Below, piece after piece: positions 1 to 5,822 of a stretch of 9,357 bases of DNA (position 1 is the first letter of the stretch; each line of letters starts with the position of its first letter). The translations under genes were made by a program, and so were the position numbers. Source of the DNA: an uncultured Opitutia bacterium (GTDB lineage: Bacteria; Verrucomicrobiota; Verrucomicrobiia; Opitutales; UBA953); assembly GCA_903957465.1 (NCBI GenBank), contig CAJBPJ010000348.1, positions 1-9,357 on the forward strand, given 5' to 3'. The notes beneath the pieces were generated by a model. It saw nothing but the letters and a program-made list of their open reading frames with translations. It searched no databases and was not told where the DNA came from.

Positions 1-1
1 C

Positions 2-1075
2 GTCGTTGATGGTGATGAAGGCCTCGTCATTCTAAATCCTACCCCTGCAACGCTTGAACGCGTCCGTCTTTCAAGTGCCCAAGCCGCACGCCGCCGTGAA
101 GCACTGCTGGCGGACAATGGCTCACCAGATGTCGGTACAGATGGCGCCCCTTTTATCCTCCAGGCAAACATTGGTGGCCCTGACGACCTCGAGGATGCTG
201 TAATTGCGAAGGCGCATGGGGTAGGCCTTTACCGCACCGAGAATTTATTCCTACGTATCGATGGTTGGCCCGATGAGGCCACACAGTATGCGGAATATGC
301 GGAAGTCGTGCGTAAGGCTAATGGGCAAGCAGTGACTTTCCGAACACTCGATATCGGTGGGGATAAGCAACTCGGCGATGCCGAAGTTGAGGCTAACCCC
401 TTTATGGGTTTTCGTGCGTTGAGGCTTTGCTTGGAGCAACCCGAGATCTTTCGTGCACAACTTCGTGCGATCGTACGTGCTTCGGCTCTTGGGCCTGTCT
501 CAATTATGTTCCCGATGGTTTCGGGTTTAGATGAAGTTCGCCGAGCTAAAGCCGCAGTTCATGCGGTCGTCAATGAACTCCAGGCCGAAGGTATTCGTCC
601 GATGGTGCCTCTGAGAATGGGCGTCATGATTGAAATACCTTCTGCGACGGTTATTGCCGATGCCCTTGCTGCAGAGTGTGACTTTTTCAGTATCGGTACG
701 AATGACCTCGTACAATACCTGCTCGCGGTCGACCGCGGCAATGAGCGCGTGGCTTCGTTGTATGAGCCCGCACACCCTGCAGTGGTCTTGACTTTGCAGC
801 GCGTTTTCCAAGCAGCACGGTCACGGGGAATTCCCTGTGGTGTTTGCGGCGAGTTGGCTGGCGATGTAGGTTGGGCACCTTTGCTTCTCGGCTTAGGGGC
901 AGATTCGCTATCGATGTCGACACCCGCTATTCCCGAGGTCCGTTATGTCTTGAGGCGCAGTACTCAAGCGGATCGTGAGGCACTCGCCAGGGTTGCGTTG
1001 GCTTCGGTAGACCCCGTGGCAACGACGCTGGCTTTACGTACTTTTGCCAGCGACCGACTGCGTTCTCGCCCCTGA
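2..1075 (+). CDS. ptsI: PTS enzyme I (phosphoenolpyruvate-protein phosphotransferase), C-terminal part
   Basis: Partial gene: the frame is open from the left edge and 357 residues are visible. Enzyme I takes phosphate from PEP and passes it to HPr, starting the sugar phosphotransferase cascade in the cytoplasm. What is present is the end of the swivel domain plus the complete PEP-binding barrel, about the last 60% of a usual 570-residue enzyme. Visible family motifs in order are NPTP, GVGLYRTENLFL, RTLDIGGDK, NPFMGFRALR, GVMIEIPSA, FFSIGTNDLVQYLLAVDRGN and GVCGELAGD, the last carrying the active-site cysteine. The phosphorylated histidine lies upstream of the window. One oddity is RTEN where the family usually has an aromatic residue (RTEF or RTEY). 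The stop codon is 1 bp before the hisC ATG, so the two are probably co-transcribed. Pyruvate phosphate dikinase shares this fold, but the motif wording and C-terminal length fit enzyme I. Confidence 0.95.
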   Translation, partial: VVDGDEGLVILNPTPATLERVRLSSAQAARRREALLADNGSPDVGTDGAPFILQANIGGPDDLEDAVIAKAHGVGLYRTENLFLRIDGWPDEATQYAEYAEVVRKANGQAVTFRTLDIGGDKQLGDAEVEANPFMGFRALRLCLEQPEIFRAQLRAIVRASALGPVSIMFPMVSGLDEVRRAKAAVHAVVNELQAEGIRPMVPLRMGVMIEIPSATVIADALAAECDFFSIGTNDLVQYLLAVDRGNERVASLYEPAHPAVVLTLQRVFQAARSRGIPCGVCGELAGDVGWAPLLLGLGADSLSMSTPAIPEVRYVLRRSTQADREALARVALASVDPVATTLALRTFASDRLRSRP

Positions 1076-1076
1076 G

Positions 1077-2168
1077 ATGAAGCCAACCCCCAATTCCTAT
1101 ATCGAGGCGATGCTGGCGTATACGCCAGGTGAACAGCCTCAAGGGGAGGGTTGGATAAAATTAAATACGAATGAAAATCCGTATCCGCCCAGTCCAGCCG
1201 TTGCTGCTGCGGTGATGAGTGCGCTGGGTGCGGATGGAGCAGCTTTACGTCTTTACCCATCACCCGACAGCCGTCGTTTTCGCGAAGCGGTCAGCGTATT
1301 ACACGGTTTGCCCGTCGATCACGTACTTGCCGGTAACGGATCGGATGATGTCCTAAATTTATTGATACGTGCTTACGCCGGCCCGGGCCGTCCAGTTGGC
1401 ATGCTCAATCCAAGCTATTCACTCTATCCTGTATTAGCTGCCGCACAAAATGCACCTGTGGTACGTGTTGAAATTCAGGCCGACTTAACGTTTTCCATTC
1501 ATGCAGTCACAGACTCAGGTGCTTCCATATTTTTTATCACCAACCCGAATGCGCCGCTTGGGATAAACTACGCCCGTAAGACCATTGCCCAGGTCGCCGC
1601 GGATTTCAAAGGATTGCTCGTAGTAGATGAGGCCTATGCAGCGTTCGCGCCTGAAGACTGTAGCGAGCTTCTTCGAACGCATAGTAATGTTGTTATCACG
1701 CGCACGCTCTCCAAGGCACACGCACTTGCCGGCATGCGTGTTGGCTATGTGCTTGCCCGACCTGAAGTGATTGGGCTGCTCGATCGCGTACGTGACAGTT
1801 ATAATTTGGATCGACTTGCCCAAGCGGCGGGCGTGGCTGCACTCAATGATGCAAACTGGCTCCAAGAAACCGTGGGCAAGGTGAAGCGTTCCCGCGAGCG
1901 ACTCACGCAATCGCTTTTAGATATAGGTTGGTCGGTTGTGCCGAGTGCTACCAATTTTGTCTTAGCAACGCCGGTTCGAATGGGTTCGCCCCCTGGAGTT
2001 TCGACGAGCGAGCATGCATTTGAATTTTTACGTTCTAAAAAAATCCTTGTTCGGCGTTTTCCCGCACACCCGTTGACAGCCTCGGCGCTTCGGATTACGG
2101 TTGGCACAGATGCCGAGGTAGACGCTTTTTTGCATGCAGCTAAAGAGTGGACGGCAGGGCGGGGTTGA
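1077..2168 (+). CDS. hisC: Histidinol-phosphate aminotransferase
   Basis: This PLP enzyme converts imidazole-acetol phosphate and glutamate to histidinol phosphate, a late step of histidine synthesis. The 363 residues are normal for the family (fold-type I, class II aminotransferases). Visible motifs are LNTNENPYPPSP (residues 29-40), GNGSDD (86-91), NPNAPLG (156-162), VDEAYAAF (183-190), the PLP-lysine segment RTLSKAHALAGMRVGY with Lys213, Asn243 in DSYNLDRLAQAA, and LRITVGT near the end with the expected substrate arginine. The ATG at 1077 is chosen because it sits 1 bp after the ptsI stop and gives the family-typical N-terminus. A TTG at 1044 would add 11 residues inside ptsI and is unlikely. 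I see no clear Shine-Dalgarno sequence before the ATG, so translation is probably coupled to ptsI. A related aromatic aminotransferase is possible from motifs alone, but the adjacent hisB and hisH favour HisC. Confidence 0.95.
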   Translation: MKPTPNSYIEAMLAYTPGEQPQGEGWIKLNTNENPYPPSPAVAAAVMSALGADGAALRLYPSPDSRRFREAVSVLHGLPVDHVLAGNGSDDVLNLLIRAYAGPGRPVGMLNPSYSLYPVLAAAQNAPVVRVEIQADLTFSIHAVTDSGASIFFITNPNAPLGINYARKTIAQVAADFKGLLVVDEAYAAFAPEDCSELLRTHSNVVITRTLSKAHALAGMRVGYVLARPEVIGLLDRVRDSYNLDRLAQAAGVAALNDANWLQETVGKVKRSRERLTQSLLDIGWSVVPSATNFVLATPVRMGSPPGVSTSEHAFEFLRSKKILVRRFPAHPLTASALRITVGTDAEVDAFLHAAKEWTAGRG

Positions 2169-2188
2169 CTTCCGGGGGCTCTCGGGGG

Positions 2189-2210
2189 ATGAGTGAGGCA
2201 TGAGTCAGGG
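2189..2210 (+). promoter_or_regulatory. Imperfect 11-bp tandem repeat and mini reading frame at the hisB start
   Basis: ATGAGTGAGGC (2189-2199) is followed directly by ATGAGTCAGGG (2200-2210), matching at 9 of 11 positions. The first copy, preceded by GGGGG at 2184-2188, opens a four-codon frame (Met-Ser-Glu-Ala) whose TGA at 2201-2203 overlaps the hisB ATG. This could support translational coupling, or it may be a small duplication with no role. The G-rich stretch is the only Shine-Dalgarno-like sequence near hisB. Confidence 0.4.
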
Positions 2211-2799
2211 CTCAAGAACTAGTACTGTTAACCGTGATACCGCTGAGACGCGTATCTCGCTTTCCGTCAATCTGGATGGAACCGGTCGTGCAGAAATTGC
2301 GACGGGTATACCGTTCTTCGATCACATGCTCACACTTTTGGCAAAGCACGCCTCGATTGATCTTACCGTCAAGGCGAGCGGGGATACAGATGTCGATTAC
2401 CACCATACCGTCGAGGACGTCGGGATTGTGCTGGGACAAGCCATTCGTGAAGCGTTGGGTGAAAAGCGCGGTATCCGTCGCTATGGATTCTTCCTTCTGC
2501 CGATGGACGAAGTGTTATCGCGCGTCGTCATCGATTTGTCCAATCGCCCGATGTTGGTCTATCAGGCGGACATTACCAATTACATGGTGCGCGATTTCAA
2601 TATCGCACTCGTTCGTGAGTTTTTCCAAGGACTCACCAATGCCTTGGCCTGTAATTTGCACATGCGCTTAGAGTATGGCGATGAGCCGCACCACGTCTCG
2701 GAGTCATTTTTCAAATGTTTTGCTCGAGCATTACGTATGGCAATCGAAGTCGATCCACGCGCCGGTGATGCTATCCCTAGCACCAAGGGTAAACTCTGA
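2200..2799 (+). CDS. hisB: Imidazoleglycerol-phosphate dehydratase (monofunctional)
   Basis: This enzyme dehydrates imidazole-glycerol phosphate to imidazole-acetol phosphate, the substrate of HisC. It is manganese-dependent and usually assembles as a large symmetric oligomer. The 199 residues match the stand-alone dehydratase; the histidinol-phosphatase domain of the E. coli bifunctional protein is absent. Motifs are GIPFFDHML (36-44), DVDYHHTVEDVGIVLG (64-79, metal-binding His-His-x-x-Glu), PMDEVLSRVVIDLSNRP (101-117), the second metal motif HHVSESFFKCFARAL (164-178), and the closing IPSTKGKL. The ATG at 2200 is certain as the earliest start, because an in-frame TGA lies at 2194-2196. The gene is 31 bp after hisC and 8 bp before hisH. 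A separate histidinol phosphatase must be encoded elsewhere if the pathway is complete. Confidence 0.97.
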   Translation: MSQGSRTSTVNRDTAETRISLSVNLDGTGRAEIATGIPFFDHMLTLLAKHASIDLTVKASGDTDVDYHHTVEDVGIVLGQAIREALGEKRGIRRYGFFLLPMDEVLSRVVIDLSNRPMLVYQADITNYMVRDFNIALVREFFQGLTNALACNLHMRLEYGDEPHHVSESFFKCFARALRMAIEVDPRAGDAIPSTKGKL

Positions 2800-2807
2800 T
2801 TGCTGCC

Positions 2808-3437
2808 GTGGCCGTCCGTCCGTCTGTTGCCGTTATCGATTACGGTGGTGGTAATTTACGGAGCGTTCGTCGTGCACTTGTTGCCGCTGGGGCAGACGCT
2901 TATTTAGCCTCAACACCTAGCGAGGCCGAGCGAGCCGATGCCGTTGTCTTTCCAGGCCAAGGTGCCATCGGTGATTGTATGGACTGTCTCAGGCGCACCG
3001 ACTTCGCCACATTCTTGAAGCAATGGATTGCCGCCGATAAGCCCTTCTTAGGTGTATGCCTTGGCCTCCAGGCTCTCTTTGAGCACTCTGAGGAGGGGAA
3101 TCAGGCCGGCTTAGGTATATTCAAAGGCAAGATCACCCGGTTCCCTGTCATGGAGGGGTTAAGGGTGCCGCACATGGGCTGGAATGAGGCTTATTTCGTC
3201 CCAGGTGCAGGTTTGACCGAGGGTCTGGGTGTAGACGGCGAGCCGTTCTACTTCGTCCATAGTTACCGTTTGGTAGAGACCGAGGCCAAGCTGGTTTGGT
3301 GCACGACCGACTATGCTGGTAAATTTGTGAGTGGCATCCGCCAGGGCCGGGTCCTTGCGACGCAATTTCACCCTGAGAAAAGTCAGGTCAAAGGCTTGCA
3401 ACTCTACCGTAATTTTCTGACTTTAGTTTCCCGCTGA
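2808..3437 (+). CDS. hisH: Imidazole glycerol phosphate synthase, glutamine amidotransferase subunit
   Basis: HisH hydrolyses glutamine and channels ammonia to HisF, which makes imidazole-glycerol phosphate and AICAR. The 209 residues are a full class I (triad) amidotransferase. Visible features are the N-terminal IDYGGGNLRSV, FPGQGAIGDC, the nucleophile Cys84 in GVCLGLQALF, PHMGWNE, YFVHSY, and His188/Glu190 in FHPEKSQVKGLQLYRNF completing the triad. The start is GTG at 2808. An in-frame TAA at 2790-2792 and the lack of any ATG, GTG or TTG between them leave it as the natural choice. No strong Shine-Dalgarno sequence is visible, so coupling to hisB, which ends 8 bp earlier, is likely. HisF and HisA, which often follow hisH, are not next door: gltA is. 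They must lie outside the window. Confidence 0.96.
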   Translation: MAVRPSVAVIDYGGGNLRSVRRALVAAGADAYLASTPSEAERADAVVFPGQGAIGDCMDCLRRTDFATFLKQWIAADKPFLGVCLGLQALFEHSEEGNQAGLGIFKGKITRFPVMEGLRVPHMGWNEAYFVPGAGLTEGLGVDGEPFYFVHSYRLVETEAKLVWCTTDYAGKFVSGIRQGRVLATQFHPEKSQVKGLQLYRNFLTLVSR

Positions 3438-3471
3438 CCTCACATCGGAGTGTTGGCCAAACCCAACCCCC

Positions 3472-4770
3472 ATGTCTCAGAAAAAAGCTATTCTCAAGTT
3501 AGACGACAAAGAGTTCGTCCTCGATACCCTCGTCGGCACCGAAGGTGAACGTGCCGTCGATGTACGCACCCTGCGTGACACTACCGGTTACATTACTTTT
3601 GATGACGGTTATGCCAATACAGGTGCGTGCGAATCTAAAGTTACCTTTATTGACGGTGAAAAAGGTATCTTACGTTACCGTGGCTACTCCATCGAAGAAC
3701 TTGCTGAAAAATCGACGTTCATCGAGACGGCTTATCTTTTAATTTACGGTGACCTTCCGACCGCAGATCAGCTTAAGTCCTTTAAGGCCCGCATTCTTGA
3801 TAATGCGCAAATTCACGAAGGCCTACGTATCGCGATTAGTGGCTTCCCGAGTACCGCTCACCCCATGGCGGTCCTTTCAGCGACACTCAATACCCTTGGC
3901 TGTTATTACCCTGAACTCGGCACCAATGAGCGCGCCCACGATTTAGCGCAGCTCGACGAAGCTGCCACCGTTCTTATTTCAAAAGTTCGAACCCTCGCTG
4001 CATTGGCTCACCGGGCCAAAGAAGGGCAACCCTCAGTTTTCCCAAAGCCAGGTAACGATTACTGCAGCAACTTCCTTCACCTCATGTTTGCGCAGCCTCA
4101 TGCCGATCATGTGGTGCACCCTGAGGTTGCCCGTGCCCTCGACTTGATTTTGCTCCTGCACGCTGATCACGAGCAGAATTGTTCAACGTCGACAGTGCGC
4201 ATGGTAGCTTCAGGCGGTGCCAATCTCTTTGCATCTGTTTCCGCAGGTGTTTGCGCCCTTTGGGGTCCTCTGCACGGTGGTGCCAATCAAGCTGTCATCG
4301 AGATGCTTGAGGAAATTCATAAGTCAGGTGATGACGGCTCACGTTTTATTGAAGCGGCGAAGCAAAAGGGCAGTGGCGTACGCCTGATGGGCTTTGGTCA
4401 CCGTGTGTACAAGAACTATGATCCACGTGCGAAGATTATCAAAGCGCAGTGTGATAAGGTCCTTAAGCTCCTGAATGTTAACGATCCATTATTGGCGATC
4501 GCGATGCGACTTGAGGAGGCTGCCTTGAATGATCCTTACTTTAAGCAACGCAACTTGTACCCAAACGTTGATTTCTACAGCGGTATTATTCTCAAAGCTA
4601 TCGGTATACCGACAGAGATGTTCACGGTGATTTTTGCGATTGGTCGTATGCCAGGCTGGATTTCACATTGGAAAGAAATTGCGGAGTCGCCTAAGCAGAA
4701 GATCCATCGTCCACGTCAGATTTACATGGGTAATACTGAGCGTGCGTACGTACCGATGGATAAGCGTTGA
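3472..4770 (+). CDS. gltA: Citrate synthase (type II, hexameric-type)
   Basis: Citrate synthase condenses oxaloacetate and acetyl-CoA to citrate at the entry of the TCA cycle. The 432 residues match the long bacterial form, which has an N-terminal beta-rich extension (here about residues 1-48) before the catalytic part beginning near TGACES. Motifs are FIDGEKGILRYRGYSIEEL (59-77), LLLHADHEQNCSTSTVRM (227-244), GPLHGGANQAV with catalytic His268, MGFGHRVYKNYDPRA with His310, and NVDFYSG with catalytic Asp367. In the E. coli enzyme the equivalents are His264, His305 and Asp362. Enzymes of this form are often inhibited by NADH, but I cannot tell that from sequence alone. The ATG at 3472 follows a C/A-rich leader with no usable Shine-Dalgarno sequence; the only GGAG is over 20 nt upstream. 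The gene is 34 bp after hisH and probably co-transcribed. 2-Methylcitrate synthase is a less likely alternative, being shorter. Confidence 0.97.
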   Translation: MSQKKAILKLDDKEFVLDTLVGTEGERAVDVRTLRDTTGYITFDDGYANTGACESKVTFIDGEKGILRYRGYSIEELAEKSTFIETAYLLIYGDLPTADQLKSFKARILDNAQIHEGLRIAISGFPSTAHPMAVLSATLNTLGCYYPELGTNERAHDLAQLDEAATVLISKVRTLAALAHRAKEGQPSVFPKPGNDYCSNFLHLMFAQPHADHVVHPEVARALDLILLLHADHEQNCSTSTVRMVASGGANLFASVSAGVCALWGPLHGGANQAVIEMLEEIHKSGDDGSRFIEAAKQKGSGVRLMGFGHRVYKNYDPRAKIIKAQCDKVLKLLNVNDPLLAIAMRLEEAALNDPYFKQRNLYPNVDFYSGIILKAIGIPTEMFTVIFAIGRMPGWISHWKEIAESPKQKIHRPRQIYMGNTERAYVPMDKR

Positions 4771-4788
4771 TGCGGGCCGAAGTAGGGC

Positions 4789-4823
4789 GGGGAGGTAGGC
4801 TCTCGTTTCCTCCTTCCTCTTTT
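4789..4823 (+). terminator. Possible weak intrinsic terminator after gltA
   Basis: GGAGG at 4791-4795 can pair with CCTCC at 4809-4813. The stem can be extended by two G-T pairs outside and by A-T and G-T pairs inside after one mismatch. The T-rich run TTCCTCTTTT (4814-4823) follows. The stem is short and the T tract is interrupted by C, so termination would be partial at best. It sits 20 bp after the gltA stop, in the 78-bp gap before aroQ. Confidence 0.35.
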
Positions 4824-4846
4824 CGACTTATTTGTCTAAGTAGTCG
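4824..4846 (+). promoter_or_regulatory. Small hairpin immediately before the aroQ start
   Basis: CGAC (4824-4827) can pair with GTCG (4843-4846), and TTA (4828-4830) with TAA (4837-4839), leaving a three-base bulge (GTA) and a six-base loop. An alternative fold pairs ACTTA with TAAGT. The structure ends two bases before the ATG and there is no Shine-Dalgarno sequence here. It could affect initiation, but a helix this small may also occur by chance. Confidence 0.2.
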
Positions 4847-4848
4847 GT

Positions 4849-5277
4849 ATGGACATCGGTATCGTCAACGGACCTAACTTAGACCGACTCGGTAAGCGCG
4901 AGCCTGAGGTTTATGGTACCCGTACCCTTGCCGATCTCGAAACAGATGTACGCGCCCATGCGGTTGCGCGTGGGCTTAAGCCACGTTTCTTCCAATCCAA
5001 TCATGAAGGTGAGATTATTGATACACTTGCTAAGTGGACAGATGACGGTGTGAAGCTCCTCGTGATTAACCCAGGAGGTCACACCCATGTGAGCGTTGCT
5101 CTGCGTGATGCCATCGCGGGTAGCGGGATGCGTACTGTTGAAGTTCATATTTCGAATATCTATAAGCGTGAAGCCTTTCGCCATGTATCAATCACTGCCG
5201 GTGCTTGCGAAGGCGTGATCACCGGGCTTGGTTTCGAAGGCTATAAGCTCGCGGTCGATTTCTTGGCTAAGAAATAA
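4849..5277 (+). CDS. aroQ: Type II 3-dehydroquinate dehydratase
   Basis: This enzyme removes water from 3-dehydroquinate to give 3-dehydroshikimate in the shikimate pathway to aromatic amino acids. The type II enzyme is a small flavodoxin-like protein, normally a dodecamer, and 142 residues is the usual size. Visible motifs are NGPNLDRLGKREPEVYG with Arg17 and catalytic Tyr22, FFQSNHEGEIID (47-58), INPGGHTHVSVALRDA with Asn74 and His80, VEVHISN with catalytic His100, and REAFRH with Arg111. The end, GVITGLGFEGYKLAVDFL, is typical. The segment after REAFRH (VSITAGACEGVI) departs from the common HSYxS pattern, although the catalytic residues are kept. The ATG at 4849 gives the expected N-terminus. 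It stands 78 bp from gltA and may have its own promoter, but I could not identify one. It converges with rnpB, whose 3' end lies about 45 bp downstream. Confidence 0.96.
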   Translation: MDIGIVNGPNLDRLGKREPEVYGTRTLADLETDVRAHAVARGLKPRFFQSNHEGEIIDTLAKWTDDGVKLLVINPGGHTHVSVALRDAIAGSGMRTVEVHISNIYKREAFRHVSITAGACEGVITGLGFEGYKLAVDFLAKK

Positions 5278-5292
5278 GAATGCCAAAGGTGA

Positions 5293-5318
5293 GGGACCGA
5301 CCCTTTCAGGTCGGTCCC
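5293..5318 (-). terminator. Perfect 10-bp hairpin past the rnpB 3' end
   Basis: GGGACCGACC (5293-5302) and GGTCGGTCCC (5309-5318) are exact inverted repeats around a 6-base loop. Read on the minus strand, the hairpin starts a few bases after the RNase P RNA 3' end and is followed by CACCTTTGGCATTCTT, a weak T-rich stretch. No T tract follows on the plus strand. It is best read as the rnpB terminator. It may also help block readthrough from aroQ, which ends 15 bp to the left. Confidence 0.65.
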
Positions 5319-5321
5319 CCA

Positions 5322-5696
5322 TGTGGAGTCAGGCACGATAAGCCGGATTCTGTAGCGGGTGATACTCATCACTCCGTTCGCATCCATTTCTCTGGCTTTT
5401 CAGCCCTGCCTTGCGGCAGTGCGACAACCCGGGACCTTGGTGGGCGACCTCAGATGGTCCCTGTTCGTCTTGCACCGGATTGGGTTTGCCGTGCCTCCTA
5501 GGTTACCCTCGGAGCGGTGAGCTCTTACCTCACCGTTTCACCCTTACCGTTTCTCTTGCGAGACCCGGCGGTCTGTTTTCTGTGGCACTTTCCGTCACGA
5601 CTTTCGTCGCGCCCCGCCTTGCGTCGGGAATCCTGCCCTATGGTGTCCGGACTTTCCTCATGGTTTGCACCATGCGGATGCGTGTGTTCTGACTGT
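5322..5696 (-). ncRNA. rnpB: RNase P RNA (bacterial class A)
   Basis: This is the catalytic RNA of RNase P, which matures tRNA 5' ends together with the RnpA protein. On the minus strand the conserved core is clear. GAGGAAAGTCCGGAC (5659-5645) and ACAGAATCCGGCTTATCG (5353-5336) form the P4 region. Helices that close are P1 (5689-5694 with 5327-5332), P2 CGCATCC (5676-5682) with GGATGCG (5379-5385), and P12 (5516-5534). P15 is closed by 5431-5436 with 5456-5461, and its loop carries the GGU (5447-5449) that binds the tRNA CCA end. There is also a GCAA-capped hairpin (5406-5419, P18-like) and a GAAA-capped one (5394-5405, P19-like). P3 is very short: a 6-bp stem with a GCAA loop (5659-5674). 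The ends are approximate to a few bases. The open reading frames across this region are not genes. Confidence 0.97.
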
Positions 5697-5701
5697 ACGA
5701 T

Positions 5702-5730
5702 ACTTTATGGGAGTCGTTCGGTAATGGAAA
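5702..5730 (-). promoter_or_regulatory. Likely sigma-70-type promoter of rnpB
   Basis: On the minus strand, TTTCCA (5730-5725) and TAAAGT (5707-5702) each match four of six bases of the -35 and -10 consensus, with 17 bp between them. A start about seven bases on, at 5694-5696, falls exactly at the base of P1 of the RNA. The boxes are weak individually, but the spacing and position agree with the RNA end. Confidence 0.5.
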
Positions 5731-5822
5731 GCCTTTAAAGTGGACTGGGTGATAGCACGGTCCATGAAGACCCCTACGAATCACTCCAAGGTGGGTTTGC
5801 GGTTGCGGGGAATGCGTGATGC
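5731..5822. other. Divergent intergenic region between rnpB and ppc
   Basis: This gap should hold the ppc promoter, but I see no convincing -35/-10 pair on the plus strand. An inverted repeat, TGGAC (5741-5745) with GTCCA (5760-5764), spans a 14-base interval. A G-rich GGGGAA (5807-5812) lies about 10 bases before the ppc ATG and is a fair Shine-Dalgarno candidate. No reading frame of note was found. Confidence 0.4.

Noticed and set aside
1044..1076. TTG start giving hisC 11 extra residues
   Set aside because: It would overlap ptsI by 32 bp, and the ATG at 1077 gives the family-typical N-terminus.
1515..2215. Minus-strand open frames of 131 and 138 codons opposite hisC
   Set aside because: They lie antisense to a clearly conserved aminotransferase and have low-complexity, non-protein-like translations.
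5280..5738. Three overlapping plus-strand open frames of 73-93 codons
   Set aside because: They lie across the RNase P RNA gene on the other strand; the conserved RNA core explains the sequence, and the translations resemble no protein family.
5741..5764. Inverted repeat TGGAC/GTCCA between rnpB and ppc as an operator
   Set aside because: Five base pairs over a 14-base gap is short enough to arise by chance, and no promoter is visible to pair with it.
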